A DNA stretch of 64,000 nt from Dehalococcoidia bacterium (GCA_011170285.1 DUEE01000001.1:1-64000); one strand, 5' to 3'; positions 1 to 8,453 are shown, counted from the first letter of the stretch. Notes: a model not told the origin generated them from the sequence alone. A program made the numbers and translations.

Positions 1-2
1 CT

Positions 3-191
3 ATCAGGGCATTTGTCGAGTATTACAACTACTGGCGCTATCACGAAGGACTGGGGAATGTCACACCTTATGACATGTACACGGGCAAACATCTTGAGAT
101 AATACAGAGAAGAAAGGAGGCGAAAAACAGGACATTACAGGTAAGAAAGGATTACAATAGAGTCGTCAGGGAGCAGGGCAATGGCCTCTGA
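3..191 (+). CDS. Transposase C-terminus (integrase core), partial at left edge
   Basis: The reading frame entering the window encodes 62 residues and ends at TGA 189-191. It includes FVEYYNYWRYHEGLGNVTP, the typical tail of DDE/integrase-core transposases of the IS3/IS481 kind, where an arginine-tyrosine-histidine stretch follows the last catalytic Glu. The C-terminus is basic. The catalytic residues lie outside the window, so whether the element is intact cannot be judged. It sits directly upstream of the SSB-methyltransferase-Vsr cluster and supports reading that region as mobile. The family call rests on the tail only. Confidence 0.6.
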   Translation: MRAFVEYYNYWRYHEGLGNVTPYDMYTGKHLEIIQRRKEAKNRTLQVRKDYNRVVREQGNGL

Positions 192-227
192 GTGTCCGTT
201 AACTCAATGGCCTGAACTGTCCCACTT

Positions 228-599
228 TTGCTGACTACATACAGTAGTGTGGTTACAGGTCATTCGGCAAGGGAAGCGATAAGTAAGTACGCGCCTGATG
301 GCACTTTGATAGCTGAGTTTACTCTAGGTGTAGGCGATGGAAGTGTGAAATATCCTGTTATGTGGGTGAATGTTCCTATGTGGGATAAATTAGCAGAGCA
401 AGCGTTAGAGGTGATAGATAGGAAGGGTATTGCGGTTGAAGTAAGCGGTATGTTGCAGGTTAGGCTGTACGAAGGTAAGCATGGTATGAGTGTAGCTATA
501 GAATTAAAGAATGTGCGTGAGCTTAGAGTGTATGACAGAGGCGGAGAATTGGCAAAGGTGCTTTCCGTTGAGATTGATAACAACGTTGGCAAAGAGTAA
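228..599 (+). CDS. Single-stranded DNA-binding (SSB-like) protein
   Basis: This protein of about 123 residues has an OB-fold SSB pattern: an APDGTLIAEFTLGVGD strand pair, a WVNVPMWDKLAEQA segment like the SSB W/F-x3-AE helix, and a GMLQVRLYEGKHG hairpin. It would coat single-stranded DNA. The acidic C-terminal tip is weak (ends NNVGKE), so binding to housekeeping SSB partners is doubtful. A TTG at 228 is the first usable start after a stop at 213; GTG 249 is an alternative that would clip the first strand. It lies 57 bases before the GHKL ATPase on the same strand and is probably part of that operon rather than the chromosomal ssb. The N-terminus may have been reshaped by the adjacent insertion sequence. 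Confidence 0.7.
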   Translation: MLTTYSSVVTGHSAREAISKYAPDGTLIAEFTLGVGDGSVKYPVMWVNVPMWDKLAEQALEVIDRKGIAVEVSGMLQVRLYEGKHGMSVAIELKNVRELRVYDRGGELAKVLSVEIDNNVGKE

Positions 600-656
600 A
601 ATTATGACAAAGCGCAGGGTTAAGGCGGTTGGCGAAAAGGGTGAGGAGGTGAAGAT

Positions 657-2582
657 ATGACGGAGAAAAGAAAACTGAGAATGACAGTGGCTGGCAGGTT
701 TATAGACTTGCTTGGTCACCAAATGTATGGCGGCCCGGTTCAGGCGGTTGCGGAATTTGTGGCAAACGCTTGGGATGCGGACTCAACAAAGGTAGAAGTA
801 AGTGTTTCTGAAGACCCTAGAGAAGAAGGCGCGGAGATAAGGGTTAGGGACTATGGGGAGGGGATGAATTTTCAGGAGTTGATAGACTGGTATTTGACCA
901 TAGGATATGAGAGGAGAAAGGAGAGGGGAGAAAGGACAGACTCGGGTAGATTGGTAATGGGGAGAAAGGGAATAGGGAAACTTGCCGGATTTGGTATTGC
1001 TGAGGACATAGTATTGCGCACGGTAAAGGCAGGGTGGGCAGTTCAATTCACTCTTAATTACACGGAATTGAAGTCGAGAGCGGAACTGGGGAAGTTTGAG
1101 TTTGAACCGGAAATTGATGAGGCTTCGGATGAGGATAACGGCGTTACTGTTATCTTAAAAAACCTGAAACTTGAGAGAAAAATTAATATTGAGAGTTTTA
1201 GGAGGAGTATATCCAGAAGGTTCGCTTTAAATACTGAGATAATGGACATAGTGGTAAACGACGAGAGCATTACGAAGGAAGATTTGGATTTAGAATGTAG
1301 AATCCCAATTGAAGACGGTCTATGGGGAGAAGAAAATATAGAAGGGTTCGGGGAGGTTTCGTACTGGTTCGGGTTCTTAAATGACACTATAAAAGACTCG
1401 GAATTAAGAGGAGTGTCCGTATTTGCCAGAGACAGGATTGCACAAATAACACCTTTCTTTTTCAATCTGACTGGTGGTATAAACGGTCAAGTAGGATTGG
1501 AATATCTGACCGGGCAAGTAAAGGCAGATACGCTTGATGATACAGTGGACTATATAGCTACACCACGTCAAACAGTTAACTGGCAATTTGGTAATGCTCA
1601 GGTATTGGAAAAGTGGGGACAAGAGAAGATAAAGGAATTGTGTAGCGATTGGAAGAAAAGGCGGGAGAAGAAAAACCTTGAGAAGTTCAAGCATGATTAC
1701 TCGGAATTATACCCGAGGATATATGCATTAGCAGAGCAGGAAAGAAAAGATTTAATGGCAGCCTTGGAAAGAATTGCGGGTTTGGAGCGTGTTGGAGAAG
1801 CGGAATTTAGAGTCATAGCCAATTCTTTGATAAATGGTGTGGAAAGGGAAAGCGTAAAGAAAGTAATAATGAGGATAAACGCAACAACTGCTGGTGCGCT
1901 CCCGGAATTAATAGAGGCAATAAGAGAATGGGATATTATTAGTGCTGTTTCATTAGCTGAGGTCATGTCGGGAAGGTTAGAGATAATTAGACAGTTCAAA
2001 GAACATATAGACAATAGATTGCGTGAGAAAAGTCCCGAAGGGCACGTTGATATGCAGGGTTTCGTAATGGATTACCCATGGTTGTTAGGGCAAAAGTATG
2101 GAGATTTAAAGCCTGCCGATTTCGACAAAGAAAGAGGAGTTGATAAGTGGATTGAGGAAAAATTACAAGAAGTGAACAGGGAATATGAAACGGTTGACGG
2201 AAGGGATGGAAGGAGGTTTGACTTGTTGTGTATTAAGAACGATTTCTTGATATTGATTTTGGAGCTAATGAGACCGGGGTTACCCTTAGATTATGACCAT
2301 GTTATGAGGTTGAATAGGTATGTTACAAGAATTCAGGCTCATGTGCAGGAATTTGGGTTGGAGTATGCGGATAAGAAGGTGTTCGGGATGTTAATAGCAG
2401 ATTATCCCATGAAAGACACTTCGGTGGCGATGACGGTACAGGATTTAAGGCATAATTTGGAGGTTTATCCTTGGAACGCTTTATTCAACTTGGTTCAGGA
2501 GGGATACCGTGATTATATTGAAGTCCTCAGAATGAAAGCTCCTGAAGACCCGAGAATAAAGGGGTTGGTAAATTTCGGGTAG
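657..2582 (+). CDS. GHKL (MutL/MORC-like) ATPase with possible nuclease-like C-terminus
   Basis: This is a 641-residue protein. The N-terminus is a GHKL ATPase: N-box EFVANAWDAD (E33, N37, D40), G1 box DYGEGM (65-70) and glycine-rich lid GRKGIGKLAGFG (102-113). The middle is helical and charged. The C-terminal third has PWLLG (474-478), then RRFDLL with D522 and LELMRPG with E536. This spacing resembles the PD-(D/E)XK-type DUF4263 (Shedu-like) fold, although the usual lysine is methionine here. GHKL ATPases of this sort are known partners of 5mC methyltransferase/Vsr restriction modules, where they are thought to act as ATP-driven clamps or switches. It starts 57 bases after the SSB gene and ends 7 bases before dcm, so one operon is likely. 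ATPase assignment is strong; the nuclease-like tail is inferred. Confidence 0.75.
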   Translation: MTEKRKLRMTVAGRFIDLLGHQMYGGPVQAVAEFVANAWDADSTKVEVSVSEDPREEGAEIRVRDYGEGMNFQELIDWYLTIGYERRKERGERTDSGRLVMGRKGIGKLAGFGIAEDIVLRTVKAGWAVQFTLNYTELKSRAELGKFEFEPEIDEASDEDNGVTVILKNLKLERKINIESFRRSISRRFALNTEIMDIVVNDESITKEDLDLECRIPIEDGLWGEENIEGFGEVSYWFGFLNDTIKDSELRGVSVFARDRIAQITPFFFNLTGGINGQVGLEYLTGQVKADTLDDTVDYIATPRQTVNWQFGNAQVLEKWGQEKIKELCSDWKKRREKKNLEKFKHDYSELYPRIYALAEQERKDLMAALERIAGLERVGEAEFRVIANSLINGVERESVKKVIMRINATTAGALPELIEAIREWDIISAVSLAEVMSGRLEIIRQFKEHIDNRLREKSPEGHVDMQGFVMDYPWLLGQKYGDLKPADFDKERGVDKWIEEKLQEVNREYETVDGRDGRRFDLLCIKNDFLILILELMRPGLPLDYDHVMRLNRYVTRIQAHVQEFGLEYADKKVFGMLIADYPMKDTSVAMTVQDLRHNLEVYPWNALFNLVQEGYRDYIEVLRMKAPEDPRIKGLVNFG

Positions 2583-2589
2583 TAAGAGT

Positions 2590-3639
2590 ATGGATAATTA
2601 TAAAGCTATTGACATATTTTCTGGTTGTGGTGGTATGACGCAAGGTATGCGACTGGCGGGGTTTGATGTCAAAATAGCGGTTGAAATAGATGAAAATGCT
2701 GCGATTGCTTATAAAATGAATCATCCGGCCACGAGAGTATTGCAGAGAGATATATGTGAGGTTGGGTCGGAAGAAATAAGATGTTTGCTTGATAATGAAA
2801 GGATTGAATTATTGGCAGGATGTCCTCCTTGTCAAGGTTTCTCAAGTATAAGGAGACTGAACAGAAAGAGAAGTATCAGGGATGAAAGGAACAGGCTTGT
2901 ATTGGAATATTTGAGACTAGTGCGGGAGCTGATGCCCTTAACGATAATGATTGAAAATGTACCCGGGTTGGTAAATTATTATCTATTTAAAAGAACTGTA
3001 AAAGAGCTGCGTGAAATTGGATATACATTGGATGTCGGTGTTGTGGACACAAAGAATTACGGAGTACCGCAGAGGAGAAAGAGGCTGGTGTTGGTTGGCT
3101 CCGTTTTGGGCGAAATTAAAATTGCGCAACCAACGTATGAAAAAATGACCGTAAGAGATGCAATAGGTGAATTGGGGTCAATAGAAGAGGCAATAGACCC
3201 TTTGCATAAAATTACTGTAAATCATACCCAAAGGATAAGGAATATGATATCGATGATACCGAAAAACGGCGGCGGTAGAAAGGACTTGCCAGCTGAGTAT
3301 CAATTGAATTGTCACTTAAAGGAAAATACGGGATTCGATGACATATACGGAAGAATGAAATGGGATGACTGTTCACCTACTATAACAACGGGTTGTTTAA
3401 ATCCGTCAAAAGGAAGGTTTCTGCATCCCGAAAAGGATAGAGTTATTACTCCTAGAGAAGCTGCTTTGCTGCAATGTTTCCCTATAGACTACAAGTTTCC
3501 TCTGGCAGTAAGCAAGGAGTCACTTGCGTGGATGATTGGCGAGGCATTGCCCCCTAAGTTCAGTTATGTCCAATGTAAAAACATTAAGGAGCATTTGGAC
3601 GCTTACAATGGCGGACAAGTTTACGAAAGAAAAGCGTAG
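2590..3639 (+). CDS. dcm: DNA (cytosine-5-)-methyltransferase
   Basis: This 349-residue C5 cytosine methyltransferase transfers a methyl group from S-adenosylmethionine to cytosine in a specific duplex site. Visible motifs in order are motif I DIFSGCGGMTQGM (8-20), motif IV GCPPCQGFSS with nucleophile C81, motif VI ENV (122-124), motif VIII GVPQRRKRLVLVGS, motif IX near SPTITTGCLNPSKGRFLHP, and motif X GEALPP. The target-recognition region between VIII and IX is short (about 100 residues), typical of Dcm-type single-site enzymes. The site recognised cannot be read from sequence. The gene follows the ATPase by 7 bases and overlaps vsr by 32 bases, so the three are coupled. Confidence 0.93.
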   Translation: MDNYKAIDIFSGCGGMTQGMRLAGFDVKIAVEIDENAAIAYKMNHPATRVLQRDICEVGSEEIRCLLDNERIELLAGCPPCQGFSSIRRLNRKRSIRDERNRLVLEYLRLVRELMPLTIMIENVPGLVNYYLFKRTVKELREIGYTLDVGVVDTKNYGVPQRRKRLVLVGSVLGEIKIAQPTYEKMTVRDAIGELGSIEEAIDPLHKITVNHTQRIRNMISMIPKNGGGRKDLPAEYQLNCHLKENTGFDDIYGRMKWDDCSPTITTGCLNPSKGRFLHPEKDRVITPREAALLQCFPIDYKFPLAVSKESLAWMIGEALPPKFSYVQCKNIKEHLDAYNGGQVYERKA

Positions 3640-4036
3640 CAGCATAATGTCGCATATTTCCGGTAGGGAAACGAAGCCGGAAGTGCTGATGAGAAAGCTA
3701 TTATTTGCTAAAGGTCTGCGATATAAGAAAAATGTTAAATCGTTGAGAGGGAAACCGGACATAGTATTGCCGAAATATAGAACTGTTGTCTTTATACACG
3801 GTTGTTTTTGGCACGGGCATGAAGGTTGTCCTAAGTCGAAGCTGCCGGATACAAGGAGAGAATTCTGGCAGAAAAAGATTTCAGAAAATATGAAACGTGA
3901 TAAGGCGGACATCGATATACTTAGGAAAGAAGATTGGAAAGTAATAACGATTTGGCAATGTGAAGTCAATAACATTGCCAAAAGAAAAAACAGGGTGGAA
4001 TTGCTTGTAAAGGAAATAACGGGAAATATGAATTGA
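3608..4036 (+). CDS. vsr: Very short patch repair (Vsr) endonuclease
   Basis: This 142-residue protein matches the length and landmarks of Vsr, which nicks beside T:G mismatches formed by deamination of 5-methylcytosine. Key residues are D51 in KPDIVLP, the HGCFWHGHEGC block (H64, C66, H69, H71, C74; catalytic and zinc ligands), W84 region REFWQKK, and the last zinc cysteine in IWQCEV. I place the start at ATG 3608, giving MADKFTKEKRSS; a longer frame opening at 3536 lies entirely inside dcm and its extra residues do not resemble Vsr. The 32-base overlap with dcm implies translational coupling. In a module with a GHKL ATPase, Vsr-like proteins may act as restriction nucleases rather than repair enzymes, which is inference. 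Confidence 0.92.
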   Translation: MADKFTKEKRSSIMSHISGRETKPEVLMRKLLFAKGLRYKKNVKSLRGKPDIVLPKYRTVVFIHGCFWHGHEGCPKSKLPDTRREFWQKKISENMKRDKADIDILRKEDWKVITIWQCEVNNIAKRKNRVELLVKEITGNMN

Positions 4037-4113
4037 AGAAAGTAGTCAAGAACAGCTGAAAGTCGGGCAAAGCCTTTATTCTTGACTGCTGGTGAAGTTA
4101 GGAAAATAAGAGG

Positions 4114-4144
4114 AGGGGAGCTATTTGGCTCCCCTATTATTTTA
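4114..4144 (+). terminator. Intrinsic terminator after vsr
   Basis: An 8-bp stem (AGGGGAGC with GCTCCCCT) and 6-base loop are followed by a T-rich tract (TATTATTTT). It lies 77 bases after the vsr stop and ends the SSB-ATPase-Dcm-Vsr operon just before the oppositely oriented tRNA. Confidence 0.7.
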
Positions 4145-4146
4145 CT

Positions 4147-4221
4147 TGGAGCGGGAGACGAGTATCGAACTCGCGACCCTCTGCTTGGGAAGCAGATGCT
4201 CTACCACTGAGCTACTCCCGC
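4147..4221 (-). tRNA. tRNA-Gly (anticodon CCC), CCA encoded
   Basis: The minus strand folds as a full cloverleaf: acceptor GCGGGAG/CTCCCGC, D-arm GCTCAGTGGTAGAGC, anticodon arm TCTGC-TTCCCAA-GCAGA (anticodon CCC), T-arm with GTTCGATAC, discriminator T and encoded CCA at 4149-4147. It reads glycine GGG codons. Its 3' end faces the accessory island at lower coordinates, the usual geometry for an integration target. Confidence 0.95.
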
Positions 4222-4283
4222 TTTTTATGTACATTACGATTAAAGTGCTATGACGAATGTATCCCCCTAATGTACATTGGTCT

Positions 4284-4326
4284 CTTGATTGGGAAGCAAG
4301 CACTCTTCCGCTGAGTTACACCCGCC
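4284..4326 (-). pseudogene. Truncated tRNA-Gly copy (5' half only)
   Basis: On the minus strand, reading from 4326, there is GGCGGGTGTAACTCAGCGG, then an anticodon arm CTTGC-TTCCCAA-TCAAG with the same CCC anticodon loop. The sequence then leaves the tRNA pattern: no variable loop, T-arm or 3' acceptor strand is present. It lies 62 bases upstream of the intact tRNA-Gly and differs from it in stems, so it is a separate tRNA-Gly relic rather than a recent copy. The TCAAG side mispairs with CTTGC at one position, consistent with decay. Confidence 0.7.
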
Positions 4327-4549
4327 AAAATCGTATCTATTTTAATCCTAAAAGCCCGCTTTGTAAAGAGGAAGTCTATACCATTAATCGAGTCTTAGGC
4401 GCTTTTTAGTTGCTTTCGTGGTTCCCCCTATCCTTTTGTTAAATAGTTGATGGGGATTTAGATACCGAGGCTTATATCATTGCTACTTATATTATGGCTG
4501 TGGTATTCTTCAGATTAACAAGCTTACAACCGGACACTGAGGAGTATCA

Positions 4550-5386
4550 TTGAGAATTAAAGTAGGCAATGGGCTTTTGCCACTGAACTTACTGGTTGTT
4601 ACGCTTATAGTAGCCATTATCTTTTCCCCCTCAAATGTTTTGCGTATAGTTCTCGGATTGCCGTTTCTCCTTTTCCTCCCTGGCTATGTGCTGGTGCTGG
4701 CTCTCTTCCCTAAAAAAGAGGGAATGGGTACTGTTGAAAGGGTAGCACTTAGCTTCGGGATGAGCATTGCTGTAGTACCACTCATTGGGCTTATCCTCAA
4801 CTATACTGCGTGGGGAATAACGCTGGAGTCTACTCTCTATTCCATGGCTGCCTTCATATTTATTCTATCAATTATTGCTTGGTTCAGGCAAAAAAGGTTA
4901 ACTGAGGAGGGACGCTTTAGCATTCAATTACGATTGACAATACCCGGTTGGGAGGGGGGTATCTGGGATAAAACACTCTCAGTTATTTTAATAGTATCTA
5001 TTCTGGGGGCACTGGGGATGCTGGGCTATGTTATAGCTAAACCTAAGGTAGGGGAAAGATTCACTGAGTTTTATATTCTGGGAATGGAAGGGAAAGCTAT
5101 AGACTATCCGGAAGAGCTGGTGGTGGGGAAGGAGGGAAAGGTGATGGTAGGCATTATTAATCGGGAATATGAAACAGCAAGCTATCGCATAGAGGTGAGG
5201 ATAAATGGAATAGAGGTCAATGAGGTTGGGACTATTGTGCTTGAACATGAGGAGGAGTGGGAATTGGAGATAAGTTTTGCCCCCACGGTGTCTGGTGATA
5301 ATCAGAAAGTAGAATTTTTATTGTATAAAGAGGGGCAAACCGAGGCTTACGAAGCGCTTCACCTGTGGGTTGATGTAAAGGACTAG
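4550..5386 (+). CDS. DUF1616-type membrane protein
   Basis: This is a 278-residue protein with about five hydrophobic segments: near residues 10-30, 33-53, 65-88, 93-112 and 143-163. A C-terminal extracytoplasmic part (roughly 165-278) has beta-rich, CARDB-like character (GKEGKVMVGIINREYETASY). This matches the DUF1616 layout common in archaea and Chloroflexota; function unknown, possibly cell-envelope related. The start is TTG 4550, supported by GGAG at 4541-4544; no in-frame ATG lies nearby. It stands alone between the tRNA genes and the convergent glmS. Confidence 0.75.
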   Translation: MRIKVGNGLLPLNLLVVTLIVAIIFSPSNVLRIVLGLPFLLFLPGYVLVLALFPKKEGMGTVERVALSFGMSIAVVPLIGLILNYTAWGITLESTLYSMAAFIFILSIIAWFRQKRLTEEGRFSIQLRLTIPGWEGGIWDKTLSVILIVSILGALGMLGYVIAKPKVGERFTEFYILGMEGKAIDYPEELVVGKEGKVMVGIINREYETASYRIEVRINGIEVNEVGTIVLEHEEEWELEISFAPTVSGDNQKVEFLLYKEGQTEAYEALHLWVDVKD

Positions 5387-5490
5387 CCGCTAAGAATGAA
5401 CATTTGATAGCATTGTCTAGTCTGGAGTTGATTCTTATTAAAGAACAGTAATGGAACTGTCCTCACTATCTCATCATACCCTGTCGCTCT

Positions 5491-7275
5491 CTATTCCACG
5501 GTTACGCTTTTAGCCAGGTTTCGGGGGAAGTCTATGGGGCAGCCCCTTTGCTTGGCAGTATAGTAGGCAAGTAGCTGAAGAGCTACTGTATTGACCACCG
5601 GTGAAAATATGGCATCAACTTGAGGAACAGTAATAACTGAATCAACTAATCCTCCGATAACCTCATCACCTTCCTCAGCCAGGGCTATTACGGGTGAACT
5701 CCTAGCCTTGATCTCTCTAATATTAGTCAGCATAGCCTCATAGGTATTATCCTGAGCCACAATGGCAATAACTGGTGTATCTGACCTGAGTAAAGCAAAT
5801 GGACCATGTTTTAGCTCTCCAGCAGCATAGCCCTCGGCATGAATATAGGAAATCTCCTTTAGTTTAAGTGCCCCCTCCAAGGCTATAGGAAAGTTTATGC
5901 CCCTAGCAATAAAGAATACATTATCATACCCTGACAGGTTATTGGCATGCTCCAAAATCTTATATCCATTGTTCAATACCTGTTGAACTTTACTTGGCAT
6001 CTGTCTCAATGCTAAAAGCATGCTGGCTAATCTTCTGGAATCAACCTTGGAATATGACATTATTAGCCAATATAACACCATAAGCTGAGCCATAAAGCTC
6101 TTGGTGGCAGCCACACTTATCTCTGGACCAGCCCTAGTGTAGATTGTCTGGTCAGCGATTCGGCTGGCAGTGCTCCCTACCACATTAGTAATGGCTAATA
6201 CCTGGCAGCCTACCTCTTTTAACCTTCTCATAGCTCTGAGTATGTCTGCTGTCTCGCCGGATTGGGTGATGACAATTGCCTCGGTTCCAGTTAGGGTTTG
6301 CCCATAGCAAATAAATTCAGAAGCTAGCTCAACCCTCACCGGTATTCTTAGCAGTTCCTCTATAATATATTTCCCTGTTAAGGCAGCATGATATGAGGTG
6401 CCGCAGGCTAATATGAGCATGGATTCTATGCCTTTATCCCTCATCGCGGCTAAATCGACTGTTGGCTCGGCTACAGACACCCGTCCCACTAAGGTATCCC
6501 GTATCACCCTGGGTTGCTCATGAATCTCCTTTAGCATGAAGTGCTCATAGCCTCCCCTCTGCGCCTCGTCTACGCTCCAGGAAATCTTGTGTTCTTCCCT
6601 ATTAATCTCTATGCCGTCTCTTCTAATCTTTATGTTATCTTTGGTAACAACTCCCATATCGCCTTCTTCTAAATATATCACCCTATTGGTATAATCCAGT
6701 ATTGCCGGCACGTCCGAAGCGATAAAGTTCTCTCTATCGCCTAGGCCAATAATTAGCGGGCTATCTTTCCTGGCAGCTACTAATTTGTCCTCGCTTGCCA
6801 TTAATACTATGATAGCGTAGGAACCCTCTATATCATCTAGGGCAGCTTCTACTGCTCTCTCTAAATCACCACGATAATACTTTTCAATCAAGTGAGGTAT
6901 TATCTCGGTGTCTGTTTCAGAAATAAATTTGTGTCCTTCGTGAATCAATTTTTGCTTTAACCCCTGGAAATTGGTTATTATCCCATTGTGCACCACAGCA
7001 ATCTTACCATCGCAATCGCAGTGGGGGTGAGCATTTGCCTGAGATGGCTGACCATGAGTTGCCCATCTAGTATGACCAATGCCTAGCGTTCCATCAAGCT
7101 GTGGCGCCGCTTTCCTCAGCTCTTCAGCCCTAACCGTATTCTTGTATACATTGATGCTATTGCCGGCTATAGCTATACCACAGGAGTCGTAGCCCCGATA
7201 TTCTAGCCTTTTTAAGCAGCCAAGCAGAATGGGATGAGCCTGTCTTTCTCCAATATAACCGATAATGCCACACAT
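5491..7275 (-). CDS. glmS: Glutamine--fructose-6-phosphate aminotransferase (isomerizing)
   Basis: This 594-residue enzyme makes glucosamine-6-phosphate from fructose-6-phosphate and glutamine, the entry to UDP-GlcNAc. The N-terminal class II glutaminase begins MCGIIGYIG with Cys2 as nucleophile after Met removal, followed by GHTRWATHGQPS and HNGIITNF. Two SIS domains follow with CGTSYHAAL and TQSGETADILRA, and the C-terminus is the conserved DFPRNLAKSVTVE. Length is normal for GlmS. It is the last gene of glmM-glmU-glmU2-glmS on the minus strand, 2 bases after the preceding stop, so transcription from the glmM promoter is likely. In many Firmicutes glmS carries a ribozyme leader; none is visible here because the gene has almost no leader of its own. 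Confidence 0.96.
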   Translation of the reverse strand: MCGIIGYIGERQAHPILLGCLKRLEYRGYDSCGIAIAGNSINVYKNTVRAEELRKAAPQLDGTLGIGHTRWATHGQPSQANAHPHCDCDGKIAVVHNGIITNFQGLKQKLIHEGHKFISETDTEIIPHLIEKYYRGDLERAVEAALDDIEGSYAIIVLMASEDKLVAARKDSPLIIGLGDRENFIASDVPAILDYTNRVIYLEEGDMGVVTKDNIKIRRDGIEINREEHKISWSVDEAQRGGYEHFMLKEIHEQPRVIRDTLVGRVSVAEPTVDLAAMRDKGIESMLILACGTSYHAALTGKYIIEELLRIPVRVELASEFICYGQTLTGTEAIVITQSGETADILRAMRRLKEVGCQVLAITNVVGSTASRIADQTIYTRAGPEISVAATKSFMAQLMVLYWLIMSYSKVDSRRLASMLLALRQMPSKVQQVLNNGYKILEHANNLSGYDNVFFIARGINFPIALEGALKLKEISYIHAEGYAAGELKHGPFALLRSDTPVIAIVAQDNTYEAMLTNIREIKARSSPVIALAEEGDEVIGGLVDSVITVPQVDAIFSPVVNTVALQLLAYYTAKQRGCPIDFPRNLAKSVTVE

Positions 7276-7277
7276 GG

Positions 7278-8453
7278 TTAAAATATTAGACTTCTATCAG
7301 GCAGTCTACCCCCAATCAACTTCAATGCCTGAACCTGACTATAATTACCCATAATAACCCCGGGCTGGGCGACTACGTTATTGCCCAAGCTACAACCCTC
7401 GCCCAACATCACCCCCATACTCACCTTATGATATTCATCATTAATCTTGACCTCAGCTTCGCCGCCGCAAGCTGCAAAGTGCCCCTTTATCACGCAGCCT
7501 TTATCAATAACTGAATCCTGTATAATACAACCCGGTCCGATATTAACATCGTCGCCGATAACACTATTTTTAATCTCAGTAAATGGTGAAATAACTACAT
7601 TATCGCCTATGCTGGTAGCTGGTAGGATACATACATTGGGACCAATGTCGCAATTATCTCCAATAATTACCGGACCCGCTATGTAGGAGTTCGACCGCAT
7701 CACTGTGTTTTTACCCACTGAGACCAGCCCTTTTACTGAGACACCAGTCTCAATAGTACCACCCAGTTTAGCCCGGATTCGGCGAACCACGACATCATTT
7801 AGGCTTAATATATCCCACGGGTAGAGGACATCCAACCAGGTGCCATCTGTTTCCTGGGCATTAATCGGGTAGCCTTGAGTGAGCATATTATTTAGGGCAT
7901 CAGGAATATTCAGCTCAGGCTCAGTAAATCTGAAAATGTTTGTGGTAAAGGCATAAATGCCGGTGTTAATGATATTACTTTTTGGCTGTTTGGGCTTCTC
8001 ATCAATTTTTTTTACCACGCCCTCCTCTATAGTCAACACCCCGTATCTAATTGGGTTATTCACTCTCTTTGCCAGCACTGCTTCAGGCTTCAATCCCACA
8101 AATTGAGCAATAGTATTTGGTTCAATTAGATTACCCCCTGATAAAACTAGGAATTCATTTTCGGTTACCCCCTTAGCCTGAGTCAGGGCATGAGCTGATC
8201 CCAGTTGCTTTTCCTGAGTTATATAGGTTATATCTACGCCAAACTGCTTCCCTGAGCCTATATAGTCAAATATCTGCTCCTTTCTGTAGCCGACTACCAG
8301 CACGATGCTACGAATACCGTTTTGAGCCAGCGACTCAATTACATACTCTAGTATCGGCTTACCAGCTATATTAAGCATTGCCTTGGGCTTGGTAGCGGTA
8401 AACGGTCTCAACCTTTGCCCTTCACCTGCTGCCAGAATTACTGCCTGCCTCAT
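7278..8453 (-). CDS. Sugar-1-phosphate nucleotidyltransferase with left-handed beta-helix (GlmU-like paralog)
   Basis: This is a protein of about 391 residues. The N-terminal Rossmann-like nucleotidyltransferase carries the signature LAAGEGQRLRPFTATKPKAM, and the C-terminus has hexapeptide repeats forming a left-handed beta-helix (IGDNCDIGPNVCILPATSIG). It probably joins a sugar-1-phosphate to a nucleoside triphosphate. Its helix tail differs from its upstream neighbour: it has GHFAACGGEAEV and YHKVSMGVMLGEGC but lacks the PHHNYIGDS acetyltransferase-type block. ATG 8453 is preferred because GAGGTG lies 6 bases upstream; GTG 8462 is possible. It is the tandem paralog of the next gene and part of the UDP-GlcNAc operon. 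Substrate may be GlcNAc-1-P or another sugar phosphate. Confidence 0.8.
   Translation of the reverse strand: MRQAVILAAGEGQRLRPFTATKPKAMLNIAGKPILEYVIESLAQNGIRSIVLVVGYRKEQIFDYIGSGKQFGVDITYITQEKQLGSAHALTQAKGVTENEFLVLSGGNLIEPNTIAQFVGLKPEAVLAKRVNNPIRYGVLTIEEGVVKKIDEKPKQPKSNIINTGIYAFTTNIFRFTEPELNIPDALNNMLTQGYPINAQETDGTWLDVLYPWDILSLNDVVVRRIRAKLGGTIETGVSVKGLVSVGKNTVMRSNSYIAGPVIIGDNCDIGPNVCILPATSIGDNVVISPFTEIKNSVIGDDVNIGPGCIIQDSVIDKGCVIKGHFAACGGEAEVKINDEYHKVSMGVMLGEGCSLGNNVVAQPGVIMGNYSQVQALKLIGGRLPDRSLIF

Noticed and set aside
3536-3607. Longer N-terminus for Vsr
   Set aside because: The extra 24 codons lie inside dcm, lack Vsr similarity and are not needed; ATG 3608 gives the family length.
7275-7300. 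glmS ribozyme leader
   Set aside because: glmS begins 2 bases after the previous stop, so there is no space for a ribozyme leader.
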